A DNA stretch of 64,000 nt from Branchipolynoe longqiensis (taxonomy: Eukaryota > Annelida > Polychaeta > Phyllodocida > Polynoidae), in NCBI GenBank assembly GCA_030323885.1, contig CM059200.1:1821299-1885298 (forward strand), read 5' to 3'. A program made the translations under genes and the position numbers. The notes under the pieces are model-generated. The model was not told the DNA's origin. It worked only from the letters and a program-made list of their open reading frames with translations, and did not search any database. Positions 22,451 through 32,432 of the stretch are shown piece after piece; positions within the stretch are counted from its first letter, which is position 1, and every line of letters starts with the position of its first letter.

Positions 22451-22531
22451 AACACCAGTGTGTTTGTTTGGTTGTTTGGGCTTTATGTCCTGGCAACATC
22501 TGAGGTCATATCAGGACGGAACACCAGTGTG
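22451..22531 (-). mobile_element. SINE family A 3'-end fragment with 12-bp target duplication
   Basis: AACACCAGTGTG occurs exactly at 22451-22462 and 22520-22531. The 57-bp insert between them is the tail plus terminal hairpin, truncated at the CCGTCCTG position. Confidence 0.88.
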
Positions 22532-22632
22532 GGACAGCTATTCAGCGGCAGTTACTGTGGTCACTCCGTGGTTATAGTTCGCCATCATTGGTATACTATA
22601 ATATGTTGTATACTATATCACCATGTATGTCT

Positions 22633-22853
22633 AATGGCCCCGGAAGATCTGGAGTTCTAATCTCAGTCGAGTCAAACCAATGACTTACAAGAGTAAAACT
22701 TGTTGCTTCCTAGTCTGACGCTTGGCATTACTAGGATAGGGTAAGGACTGGTTGTCAGGATAATGTGACTGAGTGGGATATCGTGTCACGGGTCGGTTCC
22801 AATCCGGATATGACCTGAGATGTTGCTAGGATGTCAAACTCAAAGAAACCAAC
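22633..22853 (+). mobile_element. SINE family A with internal deletions
   Basis: Runs from part of the head through the mid-block, then lacks most of the body between GATATCGTGTCA and GGTCGGTTCC. It ends GCTAGGATGTCAAAC. Confidence 0.8.
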
Positions 22854-23640
22854 GCATGTCACCCACCATCAAAATATTGCGGTTATAATTTGTTGACCGA
22901 CAATATTAGTTCATGCCGCAACCATCAGAGGTTGGGCTAGCTGTGGAAAACGTCAATTCTGAGAAAGAAAGAAGATTTATTCTGCCGATAAATGAATAAT
23001 AAGTTAAAAATGCCCGATGGCAATAGCTAATATATCTTCTTCACTGCCTTTTCTTCCTTGTTCTGTTATTCCATATGGTGCCTGTCACGTGCCCGTCCTA
23101 CCCTAATTGACCCAATTCTGTCCTCCTTAGATGTCCCAATAGAAGCACGTTACCCAATAGACACACACAGCCTATTTCAAGATTGAAAGCATAAATTTAC
23201 TATCATATTCAGACTGAATGCACATAAATAATACAATCCCACTTTATTTCAGATGCACGGCAAAAACAAATCCATGAAATTCTTTGACTTGGAACACACA
23301 TTCATCCATGTGTCTGCACTCGTGCAGCGCGCGTCTATTGAGACATATCCAGTAGTTTTATCTTCTCTGCCCTATTTTCACATGTCAAACTGACTGGCTA
23401 TCGCCCTAACAGTAATTCATAAACTCACATAACTAACTACATTAGAGTTACACTAGAATTTTCCTAAAAAAACAACATTTATATACCGCTTGCCTAACTG
23501 CAACTGAAAATTAAACCTTACTACAAGTTTACCAACTGAATACAGAAGATAGCTTCTGCTTACATTCTAAATACTATGTAAATACTCACATTGATCTGAC
23601 TAACATTGATCTAGTTATATGACACTATTGTACCATATTG
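22854..23640. other. Unassigned, possibly LINE 3' untranslated sequence
   Basis: AT-rich DNA leading into the LINE 3' end at 23641. Its composition resembles 36780-37200, but I could not align it by eye. Confidence 0.35.
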
Positions 23641-23790
23641 TTATGGAATGTTTGGGTTTCAGAATGTCATTGTGTTACATGGTGCAAATTGTGTTTTCAA
23701 CAGGTATTGTACACCTTATTCTATATACCTTTGTGTAAATAACCCTGAATTGAAAAATGGCTGGAAGACCAGTGCTTCGGCACTGACAAA
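23641..23790 (+). mobile_element. LINE 3' end with conserved hairpin
   Basis: GGCTGGAAGACCAGTGC, a TTCG loop and GCACTGAC form a perfect six-pair stem at about 23770-23785, then A-rich sequence. The same motif with different loops ends the LINEs at 37250 and 58535. No coding part remains here. Confidence 0.8.
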
Positions 23791-24056
23791 AAAGACCCTC
23801 TCCATCACATCCCTGTTGTTCCACTCTCTCCAGCATCTCCTCGAGACCTCCTAAAAAGAACACCCACCACCCTCTCCACACCCACCCTCCCCCCAAAACC
23901 CTCTCACCCCCATCCCTCCAGTACCCACCCTGCCATCTCCTCCACCACCCCACATCCTAAAAATACCACCCATCCTTCCCTTCCCGCTCCCAGCCTCCAC
24001 ACCCCCTATCAATCCCCACCCACATCCATGTCTGCAGCCGTCTTCATCTCCCACTC

Positions 24057-25165
24057 CTAGCTCCCATCACTGCTCTCCTTCCCCCTCCCTTCCCTCCTCC
24101 CCTCCTGCCATCCCTCCCTCCCCCATCCCGTCCCTGTCCCCCTTCCCCCTCCCCTCCTTGTCCTCCCTTCCTCCCCCTTCCCGTCCCTGTCCCCCCTCCC
24201 CTCGCTCCTCCCCCCACAGTCCTCCCTCCCTCCCCCATCCCGCCCCTGTGCCCCCTCCCCACTCCCCTCCCTGTCATCCCTCCCTCCCCCATCCCGTCCC
24301 TGTCCCCCTTCCCCCCTCCCTGTCCTCCCTTCCTCCCCCATCCCGTCCCTGTCCCCCCTCCCCTCCCTCCTCCCCTCCCTGTCCTCTCTCCCTCCCCCAT
24401 CCCGTCCCTGTCCCCCCTCCCCTCCCTCCTCCCCTGCCTGCTATCCCTCCCTCCCCCATCCCGTCCTTGCCCCCCCTCCCCTCCCCTCCCTCCTCCCGTC
24501 CCTGTCCCCCTCCCTCCTCCCCCTCCCTGTCCCCCTCCCTCCCTCCGCCCTCCTCCCTCCCCTCCTTTCCCACCCCCCTCGCACTCCCTTCTCCCCGCCA
24601 CCGCACACCACCTCTCCTCCCCCTCCCCCCACACCCCACACCCTGTGCACTCACACCACTCAGGATGTTAATCAACCTTTCACGTCAACACCCCTCCCCC
24701 CACTCATGCGCCCCATCTGATACGTTAGCTCCCCGGGCCGTGTTATCTGTAATGAGCAGTCACCATGAGTGCCTACCCGGGTCACGTCCCTCCCTTCCCC
24801 CTTCCTCCTCCCCTCCCAGTCCCCCCCATCTCTCCCTCCTCCCCTCCCTGTCCCCCTCCCCTCCATCCTCCCTATCGCCCCCTCTCCCATTCACCTACCC
24901 CCTGCCCCTCTCCCCTCCTGCCTCTCCCTCTCTCCTCCCCCTGCCCCGCCCCTCTCTGTTCACCCTCTCCCCCTCTCCCCTCCCACCCCTCCCCCTCTCC
25001 CCTTTCGCCCCCCTCTCTCCTCCCCATACCCCGCCCCTCCCCTCTCTGATCCCTTTCCCTTCTTCCTTCTACCTTCCACACCCCTCCCCCCCCCCTCCCC
25101 ACCCCCCCCCCCTCCTCCCCTCTACTTCCCCCACACCTCCCCCCTCCCTCTCCCACCAGCCCCTC
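24057..25165. repeat. 1.1 kb polypyrimidine/polypurine minisatellite
   Basis: The plus strand is almost pure C and T, built of blocks such as CCATCCCGTCCCTGTCCCCC with CTCC-rich spacers. A mixed-sequence island at about 24660-24780 interrupts it. Proline/serine-rich and glycine/arginine-rich frames on the two strands (the longest 24158-25180) follow from composition and are not treated as genes. Confidence 0.92.
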
Positions 25166-25216
25166 ATCATTACCGGTTAAGGTGTTGTGTGTAGGAGCAA
25201 TCGCCGCGCGGTGATT

Positions 25217-25365
25217 GCCTACTCCACACGGGATACTCTACTGCGCATGCACATTGTGTTATCTCAGCTTCCGGAACCTTCCCACCATTTTATTTTAGTA
25301 CACAGGGGTCTCACAAAGTTGCCACCATCTACACGATCACACAACGCAGAATTTGAATTGAATTG
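25217..25365 (+). repeat. Dispersed repeat D, copy 1
   Basis: GCCTACTCCACACGGGATAC, TGCGCATGCACATTGTG, AGCTTCCGGAAC and AAGTTGCCACCATCTACACG match 27414-27560 in order. Class unknown. Confidence 0.8.
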
Positions 25366-26245
25366 AGAGAGGTACAAGGTCACAGGCGCAAATATGAAGT
25401 GCAATTCAATAACAAATACTGATTGAATGAATGCTAATGGGTTAATTCCATATTGGCAGGAAGTGCAATAATTATGATAAAAACTAGGGGGATTTTTGTC
25501 GTTGTTGTTAAGCATTTTTATTCATCTGAATAGTCTTTTTTTCAGCTGGTCTTCAGGCCATGCTTTTAACATCAGTCATTTACACTATTTAATTACAAGA
25601 ATAAGCTTAACATAATACAATATTGTTATTACATTCAGCTCATTGCGAGTTTGTGGTATATCTCGTCAGTGTATGCACTCAGTATATGCATTTTAATGTA
25701 GATGGTGTCTTGGTTAATTTTCTAGGTAGGCATATGTCGATATAGTCTGGGTTTAGGTATGATCCAGATTTAGCTAACTAAGTGATTGCGATGTACATAG
25801 TTTGTAGCAAGCATTCAGTATATGCAATAGTATTGGACGGTCTGCATTTTGATAACATGCTGTCAGCTTTGTTAATAACATTGATATGTCTGTATAAGGT
25901 TTTATGCATATATTACTAGGTGGAACATTATGTACTATATAATTTATTATGTGCATATAAATAACGAAAGCCCCTTAACGTTTCTCGCTAACCACCTTAA
26001 CTTCCATGATATTCACTGCAGAGCAGGCATTCTCTCCTCCTCGCCTCCTCTACACCGTGAGCCAACTTTCACTCTGCTCACCTATATCATGTTGCTGCTA
26101 TGGCATATTCGTCTGTTCTGTGTACACGCAGTTAGAGTCACCTGGATAGCAAGGACAGATCAGATAAGGTAAGCCAAGCTGTGGTTTGGTGCTAGCAAGT
26201 CAGATTCTACTGGTACCCAGTCATTCACGCTTAATAAACAGTTTA
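25366..26245. other. Unassigned stretch
   Basis: AT-rich with small frames of no recognisable family. A degenerate copy of the TATAAATA-type short motif is at about 25931-25964. Confidence 0.45.
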
Positions 26246-26515
26246 TTGGTTGTTGGCGTTTTACATCCTGACATCATCGAAGGTCATATCAGGATGGGTA
26301 CCTACTGACTTGTGACAGTGCACACTCATGGCAACTTTATAGTGCTGCCCCACTGGGAGACCAGGCCGCCAGCACCATGACCTGATATCCCACATAGTCA
26401 CATTATCCGGACACTCAGTCCTTACCCTAACCTAATAATGCCGAGCGCCTGGCTAGGAAGGGACAAGTATCAATTTCTAAGTCATTGGTTTGACTCCACC
26501 AGGGTTTAAATCAGT
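26246..26515 (-). mobile_element. SINE family A, headless
   Basis: Complete tail and body from TTGTTGGCGTTTTACATCC to GACTCCACCAGGGTTTAAATC. The tRNA-like head is lost. Confidence 0.87.
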
Positions 26516-27187
26516 AGTTTAATGATAAACGGAGCTGCGGGTGTGGTGGGTCAGCCCGAGATATCCTCCTTCCGGTTCAAACTTGTTTAGATTTCTATTC
26601 ATAGCGGGCCAATAGTACCCACCAGAGATTATATTTACAGAACACAGCTTTGCCCTCTTCTGCGATTGATACAAACTACCTATTGATACATGATTGATTG
26701 ATTGATTGCCGATGGCATAACGCCATGTCAGCAACAAGAGCCCGTATTCATGGCAAAAAGCTAGCGGTATCTATTCTTTCGGTCTTTACAATCGCATTCA
26801 CATACCTAGATTGAAATTTACGTGGAATTCTGAAATGATCAGATCTGTGTCAAATGACAAAAGACAATCCATCTTTGATACAATTTTTAAATGAGGAGAC
26901 CTGTTGCGTGTTGACCGATGGCGACATTTAACTCACAAAAGAAAATTAGCCAAAATTACAGAAGCCGAAAGAGTCCAGTTGGTTTTAGAAACTGATTTGT
27001 TTGTGGTTTACATTTGTAAAGACGTACCCCTTCCATATATTAATGTATAATAAGTTATATATGCGATGTATAACGCATTATATGAGTATAAATACAATAG
27101 AAACATATACTTTAATTATCTATTCCCCTGTGCCCCCACCCATGCGACCCCCAACTGTCGGGGCAATATTTGTTTTAATATTGTTGC
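26516..27187. other. Unassigned stretch
   Basis: No gene supported. A clear copy of the short TATAACGCATTAT...AGTATAAATAC motif is at 27063-27096. Confidence 0.45.
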
Positions 27188-27270
27188 ATTGAGGCTGTAT
27201 TTATACTGTCCATAGACTATAAGCCCGGGTACCCAGGCTTGTTTTCAATGCTGGCCAGTTGTAGTGTTGG
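27188..27270 (-). mobile_element. LINE 3'-terminal fragment (inverted copy)
   Basis: Exact reverse complement of 28481-28563 except for about three bases. It is an 83-bp dead-on-arrival copy of the same LINE 3' end in opposite orientation. Confidence 0.85.
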
Positions 27271-27413
27271 TAACTGCTGGGTGGGACCCCCCTCGCACCA
27301 CACACTCTGGCGGAATTTATGAGTAATTATACTATATATATACTAAAATTAATGCTCCGGTGCAACTGACACTGGTCAACATCCGGTGGAAGTGAGAATA
27401 TTCTCAACATAAT

Positions 27414-27560
27414 AATGCCTACTCCACCTGTGATCCTCTACTGTGCCTACGCACTGTGTTCTCTGAGCTTCCGGAACATTCCCGCCATTAGTTAGTACAT
27501 AGCGGTCCCGCAAAGTTGCCACCATCTACACGATCGTATGATGCATATTTTGAATTTCAT
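27414..27560 (+). repeat. Dispersed repeat D, copy 2
   Basis: See the copy at 25217. This one has CATTCCCGCCATT and GGTCCCGCAAAGTTGCC at the matching positions. Confidence 0.8.
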
Positions 27561-27801
27561 TTCATTTTGCCATAAAAATATGATAGCATGTTTTTGTTTG
27601 ACATTCCCCCAAGGGGAGTAATCTTCCTGCCTGTGCACCAAAATGCATCGCTACAAATTAACAATAGGTAACAATAGCAAAGTATCTAAATAATGTGACA
27701 GTTTAACGATGACATCAAAATTAACCGTAAGTTAGGAAAATTACAAGGGCTGCATACAGATATATTACAGATATGATTCCTTATAATGATAATAAGCATG
27801 A

Positions 27802-28170
27802 AAAGAACTACTAAAAAAACTGCAAACACTGCAGAACAGAGCCCTAAAACTCTGTCTAAGAGTAGACAAGCTGCACCCTACCTATGACATACACAAAAGA
27901 ACCAAAGTGAAATTACTAGAAAATAGGAGAATAATTCATTTGAAAACATTAGCATATAGCTATAGTCAAAACAATAAACTCCTAACGAAACCACAAAGGG
28001 CTACTAGAGCAAATAATGTGCCACTACTGAAGCAGACCAGAAGCCAAATAAAAGCTCATGAGAGAAGCACCCTGGAAATGGCTGCCAAGGTATGGAATGC
28101 CCAAACGGTAAAGGAGCGACAAATTCCTGACCGAAAAACTTACAAAAAATATCTGTGCAAATTAGGCTAG
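27802..28170 (+). pseudogene. LINE ORF2 C-terminus, 5'-truncated
   Basis: An in-frame stretch after a TGA at 27799-27801 encodes about 122 residues. It contains LQNRALKL, a VKLLENRR block, and a Trp-containing AKVWNAQ block, features of the C-terminal end of CR1/jockey-type reverse transcriptases. Catalytic motifs are absent. No ATG occurs at the start, and the copy is a retrotransposed 3' fragment. Its untranslated tail runs to the poly(A) at 28564-28575. Confidence 0.75.
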
Positions 28171-28575
28171 GAAACCCCGACTAAGCTGCACTGTAAAGGG
28201 GCATGTGATATGTCACGGCCCACCAGCGGGACGCCCAATGGAAGGTAACCATACCAAGAGTAGCCAGATAACACACCACACAGCTATGTACAGGCCTATG
28301 ATATGTAAATAGGAGTAGGCTGGTCTAGTAATAAGATTAGAACAAAATAAAATACATATATGCCAAGAAAATCCAAAAAAACTAACATAGGCTACTAATC
28401 ATACCAACCAATTATCTATCTGCTACTTAAATGGAGGCAATCAAATAACTTATCAGTAACTACTGTGTGGTAAGATAACACCAACACTACAACTGGCCAG
28501 CATTGAAAACAAGCCTGGGTACCTGGGCTTATATGCTATGGACAGTATAAATACAGCCTCAATAAAAAAAAAAAA
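28171..28575 (+). mobile_element. 3' untranslated region and poly(A) of the 27802 LINE
   Basis: AT-rich, ending CAGCCTCAAT followed by 12 or more A. The last 83 bp before the poly(A) are repeated in inverted orientation at 27188. Confidence 0.7.
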
Positions 28576-28610
28576 ATTAAATTTAAAATGATGGAACATA
28601 CAGGGGTTAC

Positions 28611-28765
28611 ATTACGCATGTTGGCACTGTCAACTTGGATAATTTACTGGCGGGAACACATGCACTACTTTTTCTCGGCACTACTTTCTTGCCCTATTTC
28701 CTAGTCACTCACTGCTGACCGGCACTTCACTTTCACGTTGGCCTGCATCCTGGCAAGTCGCTTCA
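28611..28765 (+). repeat. Ngaro split repeat A1 (left terminus)
   Basis: 155 bp from ATTACGCATGTTGGCACTG to GGCAAGTCGCTTCA, matching A2 with four substitutions. It marks the 5' end of the element. The flank to the left (GGGGTTAC) is not duplicated on the right. Confidence 0.93.
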
Positions 28766-28843
28766 GACAAGTTGCTTCAGAAGTTACGGTAGGAAGTTAC
28801 ATTGTATGAAAGTTGTCGCATTGGGAGCTGAGAGCGGTGTAGT

Positions 28844-30235
28844 ATGGCACCGAAACGAGAGAAGAAAGGGAAGCAGCCTGGGAAGGTGAAGTTCTCGTCG
28901 GGGACTGTGCCAAAAATAAGGAGGAAAAGTGCGAGAGCTCTACAGAGCGGGAGCTCGGAAATGCCCCCTTCTCCAAGGGGCGGGGCACCGGTAGCTAGTT
29001 CTGAGCCGGTACCGCCAACTTCAGCGGTGCCCGACTTTCGTGAACCGGACAGTATGACGGTGTTTGAAATGCAAAAAGAAATGCTGTTAGCAAATAGACA
29101 GTTAATTGTGCGGGTAGCGGACTTGGAGTCGCGTAGTGGAGGTCAGGAGAGGATGCGGCCATTGGTAGTAAGCCTGCCGTCTCCCCCGAGGTCGCCGGTG
29201 GTGAACCCGGCTGGGGCCCCTCAGTCGTTGGGGGGGGAAGCGCCAGTGCAAAACCCCCTGCAGGGGCCTCTGCAGGGTAACGTGGTAGGATTGGTGCAAG
29301 AGGTGTTGGGGGCGGTGCCGGTGCCCTTGGTTCCGCCCCCTTCCGTAACAGCAGGAGTGCCGGTGTCGGTGAGCGAGGTGAACCCGGAGGCACCTGGTTC
29401 GTCAGCGGAGCAGGCTCAGCAAACAGCTTCTGCGTTGGTGAAGCTGCTCATGGAGGGTTCGTCAGGTGTCAAGAAGCCTAAAGGTATAGTTTTTCAACCA
29501 CATACCTTCATAACACGTGGGGACGCGTGTAGGTCAATACCAATGGGTGAAGCAACATGGCCCGAGTATTTTGGGGCGTTGAAGAGGCTCGCTGCGCATC
29601 CGTTGCTTCCGTCGGCTTGGTTGCCTGCATTGGCTCAGCATGAAGAGGAGTTGGCTGAGCTGGCGGAGACATGGGACTGGCCGACATGTCGTCGGTGGTC
29701 AGAAAAGGTCTTCAAGCGGATAGCGGCAGGGAGGATTAAAAATGACTGGCAGAATGAAACCGTGATTAAAGACTTACTACGTGACGTCTGTGCAGCTGCA
29801 ATGAAGCAGGCGCAGGCGGCATTTCAACAATATTTGTATCAAGCGGCTGCTGGTAAGCAGTATTCAACAGCTACACCGGCGGTGCAGGTCGCGTCGGCCG
29901 TGCCGGTGCAGCAGCAACAACAACAGTCATCACAGCCAATAAATCCGCGTGATGATTATGCTAAAGAAGTCAATGGGGTTCCATGTCACAAGTGGAATTG
30001 GGGGGATGCATGTGGGTTTTTTGACTCACACGGTGTCTTGCCTGCCCGCTTTATTCATAATTGTGCATGGTGTGCGCTAAGATATAAGAGGCTTCTTTCA
30101 CATCGCGAGCAGGACTGCTTGAAGAAGCGCCGTTTCCTTGACAAGAAGGCGCCGCAGGCGGCGGTGGCGGCACCAGAAGTGAGTCAAGATGTGCTGAGTT
30201 CCCCAGCGCCTTCTGTGTCTATACAACAACAATGA
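28844..30235 (+). CDS. gag: Ngaro-like gag protein
   Basis: 463 residues from an ATG with A at -3 and G at +4. The N-terminus is strongly basic (about residues 3-30), followed by a Pro/Val/Gly-rich low-complexity region to about residue 185. A more conserved-looking region of about 200-345 (rich in Trp and charged residues, including a FKRIAAGRIKNDW stretch) comes next, then a Gln-rich linker. A Cys/His-rich segment at about 380-425 (PCHKWNWGDAC ... HNCAWC) resembles the CCCH-type finger I associate with Ngaro gag, though one expected cysteine is not obvious. The role is packaging of element RNA. It ends in a Gln run and a single TGA at 30233-30235, directly in frame with pol. Confidence 0.85.
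   Translation: MAPKREKKGKQPGKVKFSSGTVPKIRRKSARALQSGSSEMPPSPRGGAPVASSEPVPPTSAVPDFREPDSMTVFEMQKEMLLANRQLIVRVADLESRSGGQERMRPLVVSLPSPPRSPVVNPAGAPQSLGGEAPVQNPLQGPLQGNVVGLVQEVLGAVPVPLVPPPSVTAGVPVSVSEVNPEAPGSSAEQAQQTASALVKLLMEGSSGVKKPKGIVFQPHTFITRGDACRSIPMGEATWPEYFGALKRLAAHPLLPSAWLPALAQHEEELAELAETWDWPTCRRWSEKVFKRIAAGRIKNDWQNETVIKDLLRDVCAAAMKQAQAAFQQYLYQAAAGKQYSTATPAVQVASAVPVQQQQQQSSQPINPRDDYAKEVNGVPCHKWNWGDACGFFDSHGVLPARFIHNCAWCALRYKRLLSHREQDCLKKRRFLDKKAPQAAVAAPEVSQDVLSSPAPSVSIQQQ
30233..30235 (+). promoter_or_regulatory. Candidate readthrough stop codon (UGA CUG) between gag and pol
   Basis: The TGA sits in CAACAACAATGACTGGCG. The frame stays open from 30236 through pol, and the first in-frame ATG of pol is not until 30464. 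UGA followed by CU is a known leaky context in other systems. The alternatives are a new CGA-to-TGA mutation or separate translation. Confidence 0.4.
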
Positions 30236-31990
30236 CTGGCGGAAGGTGGGGAGGGTACTCCAAGCTCCGTTCTGTCGACCGGTAGTGTACTGTGTAGTGC
30301 CTCCTCACAAGTGGTGCTAGTTCCGGTGCCAGAGCCGTCCGGTGGTGCTCAGCTGTCCACTCCCGCTGGGTTAGTGGGTCATGACTCTAGTACTCAGGCT
30401 CTGCCTTCTGAACCCTCCGGTGCTGACTGTTCTAATCAGGAGGAACGTGATCGGTGCCCATCTATGGCGTTCCCAGTCATTGTTGAAACTGTTGCTGATA
30501 GTATTAAGGTGTCTAACTTGTATAACCATGATGATTTTCTTGATGTAACAGTTGACTTCATGGGTGACTGTTTTGATCCGGGTTTCGTGTTTCTTGAAGA
30601 CCCCCTAACCGGGTCAGCGTCTGAAGCATATGCCCCTCCTAACCCGTTAGATTATAAGCCAACGCTATTGTCGTTCTGGCCGGATGTGGTTCCTAACTCA
30701 TGGTTAGATTTTAAACGTTATTTTGATATTGTTTCTGCAGTCAGGGTAACTGGGATGCCAAATTATCTTGAAGCGAGAGTGCCAGTTCAGTCAGGGTTAA
30801 AAATTGATAGTTGGAGGAAGCTCTTAGTTGATTATCCAGATGTACAATTAATCGATCATTTGGAATTTGGTTGGCCGATAGATTATTCGGCTAGTTTTCC
30901 ACCCTCTCCGACTCTGAAAAACCATGCGCCAAAATGTGAGCTTCTCACGCATGTGGCGGCATTTATTAAGAAAGAGTGTGCCTTTGATGCGATGCTAGGT
31001 CCATTTAAGGAGCCTCCGTTTTACCCATGGGTGCAGATAAGTCCTGTAATGACTAGGCCTAAAAAAGATTCAACTGAAAAACAAATAATAATTGACCTTA
31101 GTTTTCGGTTGGGAGCTAGTGTGAATTCAGGAATTAAGAGAGGGTTCTACCAGGGTAGGCCTTTTTCGTTTTCCCTCCCATCTGTAACGACCTTATCGGA
31201 TATGTTGATCATTACAGGGACGGGTTCGTATCTGTGGGCGGGTGATCTTGCTCGTGCTTACCGTCAGCTCAGGGTATGCCCGTTATCGGTCCCGCTGCTA
31301 GGGATTATGTTAGAAGATGACATTTTCATGGATATTGCTCCACCTTTTGACTGCCGTACCTCGGCCTTGGCATGTGCGAGGACTACGAGGGCGGTAGTGT
31401 GGTTGATGCGGCAGAAAGGTTTTTTCTGTCTATGTTACCTAGATGATTTTGTGGGAATAGGGAAAACAAAAGAAAGGGCGGTTGAAGCGTATCAATTTTT
31501 CTTTAAACTCACAGATAGGCTAGGGCTAGCATTGGCACCCACTAAGTGTACCCCTCCGGCTAATAAGTTGTGTTGGCTAGGTTTCCTGATAAATGCTGTT
31601 AATATGACTGTCACTATTCCAGAGCAGAAGCTTGTGGAAGTCCTCAATGACTGTCGTGGGTTGAAGGACAAACAGGTTGCTTCTAAGAAGCAACTCCAGA
31701 GCATAGCGGGGAAAATGCAACACGTTGTGAAATGTGTAAAACCGGCACGGGCATTCATGAATAGGGTCTTAGTGGCAATTAGGGCTTCACCTAATGCTGG
31801 TCAGCATCCGTTCTCGGATGAAATCATGAAAGATATAGACTGGTTCCTAAATTTTGCAGAAAAATTCAATACAGTTGTCCTTCTTCCTCTGAAGCCTGGA
31901 ACGGAGTGGGTAATAGAGTGTGACTCTACATTAAAAGCGGGGGGGGGCATTCTCCCCGGTGGCATATTATGCTGCAGAGTATCCGTCTGA
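30236..31990 (+). CDS. pol: Ngaro-like pol: reverse transcriptase and start of RNase H
   Basis: Open in the gag frame from 30236. Numbered from the GTG at 30311, the RT shows TRPKKDST and IIDLSF (about 248-265), motif A GDLARAYRQL with Asp312, the APPFDCRTSALACARTTRA region, and motif C YLDD at 376-379. KLCWLGF (about 419-425) and the helical LQSIAGKMQHVVKC segment typical of DIRS-order RTs follow. RNase H begins with IECDS (Asp538). The frame then enters a nine-G run at 31939-31947 and soon stops at 31988-31990. Because RNase H homology continues in another frame, the stop is due to a length change in the G run. All visible catalytic residues are intact. Confidence 0.92.
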   Translation: MAEGGEGTPSSVLSTGSVLCSASSQVVLVPVPEPSGGAQLSTPAGLVGHDSSTQALPSEPSGADCSNQEERDRCPSMAFPVIVETVADSIKVSNLYNHDDFLDVTVDFMGDCFDPGFVFLEDPLTGSASEAYAPPNPLDYKPTLLSFWPDVVPNSWLDFKRYFDIVSAVRVTGMPNYLEARVPVQSGLKIDSWRKLLVDYPDVQLIDHLEFGWPIDYSASFPPSPTLKNHAPKCELLTHVAAFIKKECAFDAMLGPFKEPPFYPWVQISPVMTRPKKDSTEKQIIIDLSFRLGASVNSGIKRGFYQGRPFSFSLPSVTTLSDMLIITGTGSYLWAGDLARAYRQLRVCPLSVPLLGIMLEDDIFMDIAPPFDCRTSALACARTTRAVVWLMRQKGFFCLCYLDDFVGIGKTKERAVEAYQFFFKLTDRLGLALAPTKCTPPANKLCWLGFLINAVNMTVTIPEQKLVEVLNDCRGLKDKQVASKKQLQSIAGKMQHVVKCVKPARAFMNRVLVAIRASPNAGQHPFSDEIMKDIDWFLNFAEKFNTVVLLPLKPGTEWVIECDSTLKAGGGILPGGILCCRVSV

Positions 31991-32378
31991 AGTCATTGAC
32001 ACGCTGAAATTCATTAATCAATTGGAGGCGTTTAACCTGATAACGGCTCTTGGCGTCCTACTGCCTGTCGATCCTAGGAATTATACTGTGGTAGTGAACA
32101 CAGATAACTTAGTCTCTCAACAAGTCCTGGCTTCGGGTGGAGGAAGGGATTTAATGTTAACGGCATTTGCGAGACAACTCTGGTTAATAGCGGCATTAAA
32201 CAGCTGCGATATAACAGTGGTACATAAAGATGGGGCTTCCCTAGTCCGAGCGGATAACCTGAGTAGGTTTCATTCGAATAAGCAAGCAGAGGAAGCAGCG
32301 CTACTAGAGTGTCGACGCAGGAACTTGACTCGGGTCCAAGTCTCGTTCTCATTGAAAAATATTGATTTTTCCTTGTAG
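31948..32378 (+). CDS. Rest of RNase H, displaced frame
   Basis: After the G run the next frame carries AYYAAEYP, NQLEAFNLITAL (the catalytic Glu), VVVNTDNL (an Asp) and VRADNLSR (an Asp), in the order expected for the RNase H of DIRS-type elements. It ends at the TAG 32376-32378. Whether this frame change is a mutation, a sequencing or assembly error in a homopolymer, or programmed slippage cannot be decided from one copy. Confidence 0.85.
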
Positions 32379-32394
32379 ATCATGCTCTGTTAAT

Positions 32395-32432
32395 CCTGGA
32401 AGATAGCCACTCTACTGCTTCTATCTTCCAGG
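32395..32432 (+). promoter_or_regulatory. 12-bp hairpin enclosing a candidate 3' splice site
   Basis: CCTGGAAGATAG (32395-32406) pairs perfectly with CTATCTTCCAGG (32421-32432) across a 14-nt loop. The loop and right arm together form a pyrimidine-rich tract ending in CAG (32429-32431), a good acceptor sequence, right before the recombinase frame. Confidence 0.55.

Noticed and set aside
13571..22531. Base-pair covariation in the SINE terminal hairpin
   Set aside because: CGTCCT/AGGACG versus CATCCT/AGGATG looks compensatory, but every change is a CpG transition and mismatched combinations also occur (for example 14343, 47369). Decay explains it as well.
24057..25180. Proline/serine-rich and glycine/arginine-rich proteins
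   Set aside because: Both strands are open because of the polypyrimidine composition alone. There are no domains or gene context.
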